Source of the DNA: Hyphomonas sp.
GTDB taxonomy: Bacteria > Pseudomonadota > Alphaproteobacteria > Caulobacterales > Hyphomonadaceae
Assembly (NCBI RefSeq): GCF_013823385.1
Contig: NZ_PNMA01000005.1
Span: forward strand, 110,471 to 174,470
Length of the DNA: 64,000 bases
Direction: 5' to 3'
Shown: positions 45,066 through 55,101 of the stretch, one piece after another
Layout: every line of letters starts with the position of its first letter
Position numbering within the stretch: the stretch's first letter is position 1
Program-made: the position numbers and the translations under genes
Notes under the pieces: generated by a model
Databases searched by the model: none
Told to the model about the DNA's origin: nothing
What the model saw: the letters and a program-made list of their open reading frames with translations, nothing else

Positions 45066-46552
45066 GCGGCCCCCGCAACGGCGCCGGAGCGGCCTGTCCA
45101 GCGCAGGGCCAGACGGCGCAGGGCTTCCGCGTCTAGTGGCTTGGCAGCGACGCCGTCGGCGCCTGCGTCTCGCGCCCGGCGCTCGATATCGGGATTGATC
45201 TCGGCAGAAACCGCGATGATCGGCCCGGGGAACCCCTCGGCGCGCAAACGGCGCATCGCTTCAAACCCATCCATGACCGGCATTCGCAGATCCATCAGCA
45301 CAAGGTCTGGCTCCATCCTGGCGGCAGCCTCAAGCGCTTCGCTGCCCGTTGCCGCAACTGTTACGGTAAATCCGGCCGATTCCAAGGCACGGCGCGCAAT
45401 CAGGGCGTTTACAGGATTGTCATCTGCGATCAGCACGCGGCCCGCCCCGGCGATAGCTTCCTGCTCCTCCACCGCATCTGCGCCGGACCGCGCCAGCAGG
45501 ATGCGTTCGGCCACCGACCCCATACGCAGCGGGCGGACAAGCCAGCCGACGCAGCCAAGGGCGCGGAAGCGGGCGATGGCACCCCTGTCTTCCGGGCGCA
45601 ACACGACCAGGGAAGCCGCCCGCCGCGCGAGCGCGGCAACGATCCCTTCGGGAAGGTCGGCCCCGACGAGCAGGACATCGATCCCCTCTGGCAGGGGCGC
45701 CGCGCCGGTATCGACGAGAAACACCTCGGCGCCCATCGCGGCCAGGCTGGTGCAGAGAGCCAGGCTCGTCGCGGGGGGCACTCCGGCAAGCCCGACCCGG
45801 CCCCCGATCACCGGCAGCGGCTCCAACGGTGCCGCCCCAGACCTTTGCAATGGAAGGAAGACGCTGAACCGCGCCCCCTCCCCCAGCGCAGAGACGACTT
45901 CAATGCGCCCGCCCAGAAGGTCTGTCAGGCGCTTGACGATGGCGAGGCCAAGGCCAACCCCCCCATCGCGATACGCGTCCCCGGCGGCAGTCTGCCGGAA
46001 AGCTTCGAATAGGCGTGCCTGATCGGCCGGCGAAATGCCCGGCCCGGTATCGCGGATATGAAAGGCGAGCCCGCCGGGCACGATCTCCGCATCGACCAGC
46101 ACCGCGCCGCGCGTGGTGAACTTCAGCGCATTGCCGACAAGATTGAACAGTATCTGCCGGATGCGGCCCGCATCCCCCAGAAACCCCGGCATCGGCGAGG
46201 GCAGAGACCGCACCGCCAGATCGAGCCCGGCCGCATGAGCGCGCGGGCTCAGCAGTTCGACCACCTCCCCGCAGAGGCGCGCCGGGCAGAAAGCCTCCGC
46301 CTCGATCTCGACGGCGGATGCGTCCAGCCGGGCATAGTCGAGCACATTGTTGAGGAGATCGAGCAGCCGCGCGCCGGAAAGCCGGATGGTCTCGGCATAT
46401 TCTCGTTGCGCGGGCGAAAGCTCGGTCTCCAGCAGCAGGGAGACCGTGCCCAGAATGCCATTGAGCGGCGTGCGGATTTCATGGCTCGCCGTGGCGAGGA
46501 ATGTCTGTTCCGGCGTCTCGGCGCCGTCCGGGCGGGGCGTATCCTGGGTCAT
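45062..46552 (-). CDS. Soluble hybrid histidine kinase with C-terminal receiver
   Basis: The 496-residue protein has a HisKA dimerisation helix with phosphorylatable His24 ([13 protein letters not shown]), an ATPase domain with the N box ([13 protein letters not shown]) and G boxes ([19 protein letters not shown]), a middle receiver-like stretch with no obvious Asp acceptor, and a true receiver near 371-496 with Asp421 in [12 protein letters not shown]. No sensory domain or membrane helix precedes the kinase. It is translationally coupled with the AmpG-like gene. Input is unknown. Confidence 0.88.
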   Translation of the reverse strand: MTQDTPRPDGAETPEQTFLATASHEIRTPLNGILGTVSLLLETELSPAQREYAETIRLSGARLLDLLNNVLDYARLDASAVEIEAEAFCPARLCGEVVELLSPRAHAAGLDLAVRSLPSPMPGFLGDAGRIRQILFNLVGNALKFTTRGAVLVDAEIVPGGLAFHIRDTGPGISPADQARLFEAFRQTAAGDAYRDGGVGLGLAIVKRLTDLLGGRIEVVSALGEGARFSVFLPLQRSGAAPLEPLPVIGGRVGLAGVPPATSLALCTSLAAMGAEVFLVDTGAAPLPEGIDVLLVGADLPEGIVAALARRAASLVVLRPEDRGAIARFRALGCVGWLVRPLRMGSVAERILLARSGADAVEEQEAIAGAGRVLIADDNPVNALIARRALESAGFTVTVAATGSEALEAAARMEPDLVLMDLRMPVMDGFEAMRRLRAEGFPGPIIAVSAEINPDIERRARDAGADGVAAKPLDAEALRRLALRWTGRSGAVAGAA

Positions 46553-46576
46553 GGGCCGGCAGCCTAACGGAAAGCC

Positions 46577-46592
46577 TTAAGCAGAGGCTTAA
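46577..46592. promoter_or_regulatory. Palindrome upstream of the histidine kinase
   Basis: TTAAGCAGAGGCTTAA is a perfect inverted repeat (TTAAGC/GCTTAA around AGAG), 24 bp before the kinase start. It resembles a CtrA box but with eight, not seven, bases between the TTAA half-sites, so CtrA binding is uncertain. Confidence 0.3.
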
Positions 46593-46612
46593 CCGTCTCT
46601 CTCTTCTGAAAC

Positions 46613-48157
46613 CTATCTGGCAAGCGCGCCGGCGCCCGGCTGGGACGCCTCCGCCACCGGGCGGTGCCGGTAGCTGAGCGCTTCAGCGAGGTGTACGCGG
46701 CGGACGCCGTCTACCCCATCCAGATCGGCAATCGTCCGCGCCACTTTCAGGACGCGGGTGTAGCCGCGCGCGGTCAGCCGCAGCTTTTCCGACGCCTCCG
46801 ACAGGAGCGCGGCGCCCGCAGTATCCGGCATTACAGCCTTGTCCAGCGCCCCGGCCGGAATATCGGCATTGACCGGGCGCAGCGTCTCACCGAGGCCGCC
46901 AAGACGCTCCGCCTGTACCGCCCGCGCCTGCGCCACGCGCACGCGCACCTCCGCCGAACCTTCAGCGGGCGCCGGCAAGGCAAGGTCCATCGCCGTAACC
47001 GGCGGGGTTTCATAGAAGAGGTCCACCCGGTCGAGGAAAGGCCCGGAAATCCGCGCCTGATAATCGGCCGCGCAACGGGGCCCGCGCGAACAGGCCGCCG
47101 CGCCGGGTCCGCCCCCGCACCGGCAGGGGTTCATTGCGGCAATCAGCTGAAACCGCGCCGGATAGCGCACATGGCGGTTGGCCCGCGCGATCATCGCTTC
47201 GCCCGCCTCCAGTGGCTGGCGCAGGCTGTCGAGCACCTGGGAGGAAAATTCCGGCAGCTCGTCCAGAAACAGGACACCGTGATGGGCGAGCGACACCTCG
47301 CCCGGCTTGGCACGGATGCCGCCGCCGACCAGCGCCGCCATCGAGGCTGAATGATGCGGCGCCCGGAACGGCCGGGCACGTGACAGCGCCCCGCGCTGCA
47401 GGAGGCCGGCAATCGACTGGATCTGCGAAACTTCCAACAGCTCCCGCGCAGACAGCGGCGGCAGGAGCCCCGGCAAACGCTGGGCCAGCATCGACTTGCC
47501 GGACCCCGGCGGGCCGCAGAAGAGAAGATTATGCCCCCCGGCGGCTGCAATCTCCAGCACGCGCTTGGCCCCTTCCTGCCCCTTTACATCGCGCAGGTCC
47601 GGGCCGGAAACCTCTTCCTCCAGCTCTCCCTTTTCAGGCGGGCGCAGCACCGCGCGGCCGGAGAAATGATTGATGAGGGCAATGAGGCTGGGTGCAGGGA
47701 GAATGTCGCCGCCCGACCAAGCCGCCTCTGCCCCGCCTGCTGCCGGGCAGATGAGGCTGAGCCCCATCGCTTCGGCCGCCATCGCGGCGGGCAGCACACC
47801 GGCAGTTACCCCGAGACGCCCATCCAGTGACAGCTCCCCCATCGCGGCGTAACGTGCCAGCTGATCCTGCGGGATCACCCCAAGGATCGCCAGCAGGGCG
47901 AGGGCAATGGCAAGATCATAATGGCTGCCCTCCTTCGGAAGGTCGGCCGGCGCGAGGTTCACGATTACACGTTTTGGCGGCAGCGCCAGGCCAAGCGCCA
48001 TCAAGGCGGCGCGCACCCGCTCCCGGCTTTCGCCGACCGCCTTGTCCGGCAGGCCGACCACATGAAAAGCCGGATTGCCGCCCACCAGCTGGACCTGGAC
48101 ATCGACCGGCTGGGCCTCAACGCCCTCGAATGCAAAGGTTGTTACCCGGCAAACCAT
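46613..48157 (-). CDS. YifB/ComM Mg-chelatase-like AAA ATPase
   Basis: The 514-residue protein has an N-terminal Lon-like fold (VQVQLVGGNPAFHVVGLPDKAVGES), an AAA core with Walker A FCGPPGSGKSM, APHHSASMAALVGGG, Walker B-like GVLFLDELPEF, a zinc-type cluster (PCRCGGGPGAAACSRGPRC) and the final R-finger region. ComM helps branch migration of DNA in natural transformation. The ATG at 48157 starts a typical YifB N-terminus. Confidence 0.9.
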   Translation of the reverse strand: MVCRVTTFAFEGVEAQPVDVQVQLVGGNPAFHVVGLPDKAVGESRERVRAALMALGLALPPKRVIVNLAPADLPKEGSHYDLAIALALLAILGVIPQDQLARYAAMGELSLDGRLGVTAGVLPAAMAAEAMGLSLICPAAGGAEAAWSGGDILPAPSLIALINHFSGRAVLRPPEKGELEEEVSGPDLRDVKGQEGAKRVLEIAAAGGHNLLFCGPPGSGKSMLAQRLPGLLPPLSARELLEVSQIQSIAGLLQRGALSRARPFRAPHHSASMAALVGGGIRAKPGEVSLAHHGVLFLDELPEFSSQVLDSLRQPLEAGEAMIARANRHVRYPARFQLIAAMNPCRCGGGPGAAACSRGPRCAADYQARISGPFLDRVDLFYETPPVTAMDLALPAPAEGSAEVRVRVAQARAVQAERLGGLGETLRPVNADIPAGALDKAVMPDTAGAALLSEASEKLRLTARGYTRVLKVARTIADLDGVDGVRRVHLAEALSYRHRPVAEASQPGAGALAR

Positions 48158-48223
48158 CCCGCGCGCCCCTTCTCCCAACTTGGAAAAGGTTAACACGATG
48201 ATACGAACAAAGAAAGAACAAAT

Positions 48224-49210
<987 letters not shown>

Positions 49211-49243
49211 TTTTTATGTACTATCAAGGGACTAAAGCACGAA

Positions 49244-49320
49244 CATGTGCAGTCTGTGTGCACCGATTTGCACCCTTTTGTACCGGATTTGATCTGTCTG
49301 TGCACATGGAGCGCACATAA
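49244..49320. promoter_or_regulatory. Integrase leader with TGTGC motifs
   Basis: The 110 bp between dusA and the integrase holds several TGTGCA-type words and a short dyad TGTGC (49299-49303) / GCACA (49313-49317) directly before the integrase start. Such repeats can be integrase or regulator binding sites. It also serves as the start region for dusA in the other direction. Confidence 0.3.
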
Positions 49321-50382
49321 ATGTCGAGCATTTTTAGACTTCCAAAGGGTGATTGGCGCGCCCAGGTGAGACGCAAGGGTCGATATGTCTCCCAGAGCTT
49401 TGTGCGCCGCAAGGATGCTGAAGAATGGGCGCTCAAGATGGAGCGCCGGGTCGACCGGGGTGAAAGCGTCTCGAAGAACATCCCGGATGATCTCTCGACC
49501 TTCTCTCACCTGATCGACCTGCACATCGCAGACATGCTGGAAGTCGGCAAGGCATTGCGCCGGTCCAAGACCTACACGCTCGAAAAGCTGAAGGAGAAAA
49601 TTGGTACTGTCAGGTTCGACCTTCTCGACCGTGAACGGATCATCCAGTTCGCGCGTGAGCGCCGCGCCGAGGGCGCAGGTCCGCCCACCATTTCGGCTGA
49701 TATCTCTTATATCAAGACCATCCTCATCCACGCCTCGGCGGTCCACGGCATATCTGTCAGCCCCGAGCAGGTTGACCTTGCACGCGTCGCCCTGAAACGG
49801 CTCGGCCTTGTCGGCAAGGCGCAGGAGCGCGACCGAAGGCCAACGCAGGAGGAGATTGACCAGCTCATTGCATACTTTGATAGCAACTCCCGGCAGAAGT
49901 CTCCGATGTCACGGCTTGTGAAGTTCGCGGTCGCGACGGCGATGCGCCAGTCGGAGATCTGTTCCATCGAATGGCCTGACATGGACGAACGCCGACGCAC
50001 GGTGACCGTCCGTGACCGCAAGGATCCGCGTAACAAGGACGGCAATGACCAGCGCGTACCGCTCGTTGACCTGACCGGATATGATGCCTGGGAGTTATTG
50101 ATGGAGCAGCGCCGGAGCACGACGAACAAGGGACGTATCTTCCCCTACAATCCCCGCTCCATAGGGACTGCGTTCCACCGGGCCTGCATGGAACTTGGGA
50201 TTGAAGACCTTCACTTCCATGACCTTCGCCATGAAGGCACCAGCCGCCTCTTCGAGGCCGGGTTGCAGATTGAGCAGGTTGCCCTCGTCACCGGTCACAA
50301 GGACTGGAAGATGCTGAAGCGCTACACCCACCTCTCCCCCGACACGATTGTTCGCATAGCCCGGGACAGGAAATTGGGATGA
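49321..50382 (+). CDS. Tyrosine recombinase (integrase) of the dusA element
   Basis: The 353-residue recombinase has an N-terminal arm-binding part, a core-binding SAM-like helical region (about 60-150) and the catalytic domain with Arg209 (ATAMRQSE), His300/Arg303 (HDLRHEG), His326 (VTGHKDWK) and the nucleophile Tyr335 (RYTHL). Like the integrases known from dusA-targeting elements, it lies immediately beside dusA and points away. It likely integrates and excises the element; no excisionase was recognised. Confidence 0.88.
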   Translation: MSSIFRLPKGDWRAQVRRKGRYVSQSFVRRKDAEEWALKMERRVDRGESVSKNIPDDLSTFSHLIDLHIADMLEVGKALRRSKTYTLEKLKEKIGTVRFDLLDRERIIQFARERRAEGAGPPTISADISYIKTILIHASAVHGISVSPEQVDLARVALKRLGLVGKAQERDRRPTQEEIDQLIAYFDSNSRQKSPMSRLVKFAVATAMRQSEICSIEWPDMDERRRTVTVRDRKDPRNKDGNDQRVPLVDLTGYDAWELLMEQRRSTTNKGRIFPYNPRSIGTAFHRACMELGIEDLHFHDLRHEGTSRLFEAGLQIEQVALVTGHKDWKMLKRYTHLSPDTIVRIARDRKLG

Positions 50383-50427
50383 CATGTGCCTGGATATGCC
50401 GCTCGTGCGTAGCTCCGAAAGTCATTT

Positions 50428-50543
50428 GTCTATAAATATAATGACAAATTTCGAAATTAGTCTATATTTTTATAGACATAAAAACTATATTCGTCTATAT
50501 ATAAGTAGACAATATCGTCGAAACCGTCTGCATATATATAGAC
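50428..50543. promoter_or_regulatory. Array of four 18-bp dyads before the MmpA gene
   Basis: Four dyads of GTCTA...TAGAC type occur at 50428-50445, 50460-50477, 50493-50510 and 50526-50543. Their centres are 32, 33 and 33 bp apart, close to three helical turns, so all face one side of DNA. The best copy is GTCTATATTTTTATAGAC. The last ends 2 bp before the MmpA start codon, so the array covers the promoter and the leader. Binding by the HTH antitoxin is the natural guess. Confidence 0.75.
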
Positions 50544-50545
50544 AA

Positions 50546-51010
50546 ATGAGCGTCAAAGACACGGCCCGCCGCCAGATTGCCCGCAAGATCAGCGAGTCAG
50601 CGCGCAATCCCGCAAACACATTGAGAACCCCGCCTGGGGGCTGGATTGCCAATGTTCGCAAAGCCCTCGGCATGTCCGGAACGCAGCTGGGCAAACGGCT
50701 TTCCCTGACACGTGGGCGCATTTCGCAAGCCGAGCTTGCCGAAGCCGAGGGAGGCGTGACGCTCCGCACGATGCAGGACATGGCGGAAGCCATGGGCTGC
50801 CGATTTGTCTATGCAATTGTCCCGGCGAGCGGCGAGTTGGATGACCTCATCGAAGCTCAGGCTCGCCGAAAGGCGACCAGGATCGTCAGCCGGGCCGCGA
50901 CACATATGGCCCTTGAACAGCAATCGCTTAGTGCGGAGCAGAACAAGGCTGAGATTGATCGGCTCACCCGCGCGCTCGTTGCCGATCCCCCTTCTCACTT
51001 CTGGGACTAG
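50546..51010 (+). CDS. Mobile mystery protein A, HTH antitoxin of a Fic pair
   Basis: The 154-residue protein has an HTH (LGMSGTQLGKRLSLTRGRIS) and a C-terminal helical region, as in the family 'mobile mystery protein A' (TIGR02612), always paired with protein B. It is likely the antitoxin and autorepressor. The ATG at 50546 has no ribosome site, since the fourth dyad ends just before it; translation may be leaderless or the start may differ. The Fic-domain toxin gene follows 2 bp later. Confidence 0.82.
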   Translation: MSVKDTARRQIARKISESARNPANTLRTPPGGWIANVRKALGMSGTQLGKRLSLTRGRISQAELAEAEGGVTLRTMQDMAEAMGCRFVYAIVPASGELDDLIEAQARRKATRIVSRAATHMALEQQSLSAEQNKAEIDRLTRALVADPPSHFWD

Positions 51011-51012
51011 CC

Positions 51013-51612
51013 ATGAACGGGATCATGGATGAACCCGAAGGCGCGACGCCGCTCGATCCGGATGAACTGGAAGGTTTGAGACAGAAGCACATCACCACGC
51101 GTGGAGAGCTGAACGAACTCGAACAGGCCAATATCGAAACCGGGCTGCTCTGGCTCGCCGGCAGGCGCCAGACCGCAATCCTGACAGACGAGTTCCTGCG
51201 GGAGCTGCACAGGCGCCTGTTCGGCGATGTCTGGCGCTGGGCGGGCACCTACCGGCTGCGTGAGAAGAACATTGGGATCGATCCGCGCTTGATCAGCGTT
51301 CAGGTCCGCCAACTCCTGGGAAACGCGCAGTATTGGGCGGAAAACAAAGTCTATGCACCATTGGAAGCTGCCGCCCGGCTCCACCACGAACTTGTCAGGA
51401 TCCATCCGTTCCCAAACGGAAATGGCCGTCACGCGCGCATCAGCGCAGACATTTTCCTCGCTGAGGCATTTGATCATCCGCCGGTCGACTGGGCGCGTGG
51501 CGCCGACTTAGCGAACAACAGTGCAAGGCGCACCGCATACATCGCTGCGCTGCGAGCAGCGGATGCGAATGATTTTGATCCCATACTGAACTTTGTGAAT
51601 GCCTCGATGTGA
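51013..51612 (+). CDS. Mobile mystery protein B, Fic-domain toxin
   Basis: The 199-residue protein contains the Fic motif HPFPNGNGRH (131-140) with the catalytic His131, and an N-terminal segment like others of the family (TIGR02613). Fic enzymes transfer AMP or other nucleotide parts onto target proteins and can be toxic, blocked by a partner. There is no self-inhibitory helix of obvious type, so the adjacent MmpA is the presumed inhibitor. It sits at the front of a mobile element where it may stabilise inheritance. Confidence 0.88.
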   Translation: MNGIMDEPEGATPLDPDELEGLRQKHITTRGELNELEQANIETGLLWLAGRRQTAILTDEFLRELHRRLFGDVWRWAGTYRLREKNIGIDPRLISVQVRQLLGNAQYWAENKVYAPLEAAARLHHELVRIHPFPNGNGRHARISADIFLAEAFDHPPVDWARGADLANNSARRTAYIAALRAADANDFDPILNFVNASM

Positions 51613-51711
51613 TGACGCAAAGTGGTAGCGTCCGGCGATATCCATCTCCGTTGATTCTGGTCACGGTATCCATGTTCACAACGGCAGGTGTTCACACCAC
51701 CGAGGCTTTAA

Positions 51712-51831
51712 TCCCATCCGGAGGAAAGTTCAGTGGCAGGCCGCGACATCGAGCAACTCATCGCGTTGGGCATCCTGCAAAAAGACGAAGCTGGCGGGCG
51801 CAGCACATCCTACTCGCCAGGCGCAGAATAG
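51712..51831 (+). pseudogene. Fragment of a Fic-family C-terminal winged-helix domain
   Basis: A 39-codon open stretch ends ...GRDIEQLIALGILQK and GGRSTSYS, a pattern matching the C-terminal DNA-binding region of Fic-family proteins (RDI-x-L-x-x-GIL...GRST-x-Y). It lacks the Fic motif and an upstream body, so it is a decayed relic. It lies 100 bp after the intact Fic gene. Confidence 0.5.
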
Positions 51832-51886
51832 AGATCCTCCCGATGCCGCTCATCCAAAGACAGAATCAAGGTTGACGATTCTTGAA

Positions 51887-51935
51887 GCGGCGTTCATTCC
51901 GCCGCCTCCACATAGCAAGGCGGCATGAACGCCGC
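51887..51935. repeat. 17-bp inverted repeat with 15-bp loop
   Basis: The arms at 51887-51903 and 51919-51935 match in 16 of 17 positions (GCGGCGTTCATTCCGCC and its complement). No T-tract follows. The region from 51832 to 52065 carries no gene; the hairpin may be a terminator-like or transposon-end remnant. Confidence 0.6.
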
Positions 51936-52065
51936 GAGCAGGATGGCTTTGCGGCAGCTAGCACTACCTGGAGCGCGCGCAATCAATCGGCGCTGAGTAC
52001 TGACGGCTTGCTTCGCCTCAGACCTTTGCCTTGTTCAGCTCACGGAGAAATGGACTGCGGCACCA

Positions 52066-52296
52066 CTATTTTTTCCGGAGCCGAACCCCATGCGCATCGC
52101 CGTTCGTGAACTCGATGCCTTCTTTGGCGAAAGCCTTGGTGATTGCGCTCAAGGTCGAAACCTTTGTCGCATCCAGACTACCTTCCATCCTCTCCAAGCG
52201 TTTGATCGTCTCGACGGACAGCTCCGCCCGTCTGGCGAGTTCCGACTGACTCCAGTTGAGCATCGCTCGGGCAGCTCGCAATTGCGCAGGGATCAT
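52066..52296 (-). CDS. Small XRE-family HTH regulator
   Basis: The 76-residue protein is essentially one HTH: AQLRAARAMLNWSQSELARR, then AELSVETIKRLERMEGSL, with a C-terminal tail ending VRLRKK. Such regulators commonly govern genes on mobile DNA. The ATG at 52296 opens a typical XRE start; the frame continues to 52356 with a less likely start. A dyad lies upstream. Confidence 0.75.
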   Translation of the reverse strand: MIPAQLRAARAMLNWSQSELARRAELSVETIKRLERMEGSLDATKVSTLSAITKAFAKEGIEFTNGDAHGVRLRKK

Positions 52297-52332
52297 AACT
52301 ACCCTTTTTATGTCTTTTGTTGCACTATTTAG

Positions 52333-52373
52333 GTTGACACTTTCAGGGCGTTTCATTACCCATAAAGTGTAAC
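52333..52373. promoter_or_regulatory. Dyad upstream of the XRE gene
   Basis: GTTGACACTTT (52333-52343) and AAAGTGTAAC (52364-52373) form an inverted repeat around 20 bp. It lies in the leader of the XRE gene and could be its own operator; TTGACA in the left arm may be a -35 element for plus-strand transcription. Confidence 0.35.
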
Positions 52374-52555
52374 GCCATTGCTAACAGATTCTGGTCGCGC
52401 GGACCAGTTTTCATGCACGCCTTCGGTTGTGCACGAAGTCATCGCCGACCGGGCTGACCGCACGATCAGACAGGCAGCCGCAAGCGCACGTTTTATCCGC
52501 CCGAGTGCTGCTCGGTTTTAAATGATGACTGCCAAAAGTTCGCAGGAGAATTCAG

Positions 52556-52840
52556 ATGGCAAGGAAAGCATTGAACAAGGCCCAAGAGCCGCCGGAGCCA
52601 GCCAGAACATTCGACGACATCAGCTCAGACGCCGGGGATGCCCTGATTGATCTTAGCGGAGCACTGACGGCCGGCAGGGCCCTGGTGGACCTCACACTTG
52701 CTGATGGGGGCTCCGCAGATGCTCCTGTTCTCTACAAGAGACTGAACGCCTTGGAGTTCGTGCTGCGCCAAGCAGGTCGTGCAGAAGACATCCTGTGGGT
52801 CGCTATCGACAAAATGAGCATGTCATTCGAAGAGAAGTAG
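52556..52840 (+). CDS. Small hypothetical protein of the element
   Basis: The 94-residue acidic protein has a good GGAGA ribosome site before ATG 52556. It is mainly helical with a Lys-rich start and shows no known domain. Codon use matches the element rather than the chromosome. Neighbours are a regulator and the metal-export ATPase; no role can be inferred. Confidence 0.55.
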   Translation: MARKALNKAQEPPEPARTFDDISSDAGDALIDLSGALTAGRALVDLTLADGGSADAPVLYKRLNALEFVLRQAGRAEDILWVAIDKMSMSFEEK

Positions 52841-53033
52841 TGTGACCACGTTTCTCAAATCGCTCAGTAGTCACTCTCCAGAATTGATGAATGGCGCATC
52901 GCAAACGCAGTCACCTTCTGATCACAATAACTAATCTCCATCAACTCTACCCCCAGCTTTGTGCAGATCCTTTACGCGAAGGCGCCAACACATTTGGAAG
53001 AAACGGCACCGGTTGCTTGGACCAATCCTAGGG

Positions 53034-55016
53034 TCAGCTCGATCCTGACGCGGGCCGATAGGCGAGCAATCGAAGGGCGTTCCCTACCACCAGAAGAGTA
53101 GAACCTTCATGCACGAACACAGCAGGGCCGATCCCAAGGCCCAGCAATGTAGCCGGAATGAGCACCGCAACGATACCAAGGCTCACCCAGAGGTTCTGCC
53201 TTATAATTCGCCGCGTCGAACGACTAAGCCCCACAGCAAAAGGCAAGGTGCGCAAGTCGTCTCCCATGAGTGCCACATCCGCCGTTTCGAGAGCAACGTC
53301 CGATCCTGCCGCCCCCATCGCGATGCCGACTGTTGCATTCGCCATCGCCGGCGCGTCATTGACGCCGTCTCCCACCATCGCCACACCGCGACCTGCTGAG
53401 AGCTCTGCAATCTTTCGGACCTTGTCTTCTGGCATCATGTCGCCAAATGCCACGTCCAACCCGACATGTTTGGCAACCGTATCGGCAACAGCCTGATTGT
53501 CGCCGGAAATCATCATCATACGGGAAACACCCAACTGCCGAAGCTGCTCAATGACAGGCCCAGCTTCCGGTCTCGGCGTATCCATCAGGCCGATCGCTCC
53601 AAGGAAGCGTTCCGCCTTGAGAACGACCATCATGGTTTGCCCTTTTGCCACCATATCGGCCACATCTGCGGCCAGTTTTGACGGCATCTCGGGCGTATCA
53701 ATGCCATCAAACATCGAAGGCTTGCCAATGATAACAGTCTCGCCGTTGACCGACGCCGATACGCCGCGTCCGGTAAGGCTCTCAAACTTTTCGGCAGTGA
53801 AAGGCCTGCTACCTAGGCGCTTCTCCGCATCACGTGCAATTGCGCGGGCCAGCGGATGATCACTCAGAGCTTCGACGGCGAGCGCTATCCCGAGCAGCTC
53901 GTCTTCAGAAACACGCTCATTGAGAGTGATATCCACCAACCGAGGCCGTCCCTCAGTAAGCGTGCCGGTCTTGTCGAAAGCGATGGCATCCAGAGCGCCA
54001 AGCGACTCCAAGGGTGCGCCGCCTTTCACAAGCACACCGCCGCGAGCGGCGCGCGCCACTCCGCTCAGAACCGCACTGGGTGTCGCGATTGCCAAGGCAC
54101 ACGGACTGGCGGCAACCAGAACGGCCATCGACCGATAGAAGCTCTCGCTGAAGCTTTCATCAAATACGAGCCAGCTGAATGAAACGACCAATGCCAGCAG
54201 TATTACAGCCGGCACGAAGATCTTCTCGAACTTTTTTGTAAAACTCTGAGTAGGTGACTGCCGGGTTTCAGCCTCACTCACCAATTTTACAACACGGGCC
54301 AGCGCTGTCTCGCTTGCCAGACGCGTCACCTTGATTTCAAGACTGCCGGATCCGTTGATCGAGCCGGCATAAACCCGGTGTTCAGACGGGACATTGTCGG
54401 AATTTTGTTCCGCAACCGGAATAGGTCTCTTGTCGACGGGAACACTCTCACCTGTTATTGGCGCCTGATCGACGCTGCTCTCTCCGGCAATGACGACTCC
54501 GTCCGCAGCCAATCGCTCATTGGAGCGCACGATCACGATGTCGCCCAGACCCAGCCTTGCGACCGGGATTTCTTCCTCACGGCCAGCACGTCTAATACGC
54601 GCCGTCTCAGGAGCGAGTTTTGCCAGAGCTGTAATCGCGTTGCGCGCACGGCTCATTGCATAATTCTCAAGCGAATGCCCGATACTGAACAGGAAGAGAA
54701 GCAAAGCACCCTCTGCCCACTCCCCCAGCAGGGCGGCACCAGTTGCAGCAACAAGCATCAGAAAGTCTATTTCGAACTGCCCCTTCACGAGCTTTCCGAC
54801 GACTTCCCGGAGAGCGTAGTAGCCTCCAAAAAAATAGGCCATGACATAGCATGTCAGGCTGAACATTTCCCCAGAACCGGCGAACACCTTGGGCACAATC
54901 CAGCCCACCAGGAGCAACACGCCGCACGCAAGTGAAAACACCAGCTCAGCGCGCCCGGCCAACAAGCCATTGAAAAAATCGCTGTGAGCGTGATCATCGT
55001 TGTGTGAACTAGACAT
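53034..55016 (-). CDS. Heavy-metal P1B-type ATPase (Zn/Cd/Co class)
   Basis: The 660-residue exporter has eight predicted membrane helices, the transmembrane metal site SPCALAIATPSA, the phosphorylation loop DKTGTLTEG, the HP motif LSDHPLARA and GDGVNDAP. The SPC-type motif marks Zn/Cd/Pb or Co transport. It lacks an N-terminal heavy-metal-associated domain and instead starts with a His-rich HNDDHAHS tail. It is the last gene of the metal operon. The ATG at 55016 sits seven bases after GGAG. Confidence 0.93.
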   Translation of the reverse strand: MSSSHNDDHAHSDFFNGLLAGRAELVFSLACGVLLLVGWIVPKVFAGSGEMFSLTCYVMAYFFGGYYALREVVGKLVKGQFEIDFLMLVAATGAALLGEWAEGALLLFLFSIGHSLENYAMSRARNAITALAKLAPETARIRRAGREEEIPVARLGLGDIVIVRSNERLAADGVVIAGESSVDQAPITGESVPVDKRPIPVAEQNSDNVPSEHRVYAGSINGSGSLEIKVTRLASETALARVVKLVSEAETRQSPTQSFTKKFEKIFVPAVILLALVVSFSWLVFDESFSESFYRSMAVLVAASPCALAIATPSAVLSGVARAARGGVLVKGGAPLESLGALDAIAFDKTGTLTEGRPRLVDITLNERVSEDELLGIALAVEALSDHPLARAIARDAEKRLGSRPFTAEKFESLTGRGVSASVNGETVIIGKPSMFDGIDTPEMPSKLAADVADMVAKGQTMMVVLKAERFLGAIGLMDTPRPEAGPVIEQLRQLGVSRMMMISGDNQAVADTVAKHVGLDVAFGDMMPEDKVRKIAELSAGRGVAMVGDGVNDAPAMANATVGIAMGAAGSDVALETADVALMGDDLRTLPFAVGLSRSTRRIIRQNLWVSLGIVAVLIPATLLGLGIGPAVFVHEGSTLLVVGNALRLLAYRPASGSS

Positions 55017-55101
55017 TCTCATTCTCCGCTAGGCCCCGCGGGTCGCCCTTCTGGGACACTCCGTACTCTGAACGCTTCTCTTGCCACCAGATCTCCTTAA
55101 C

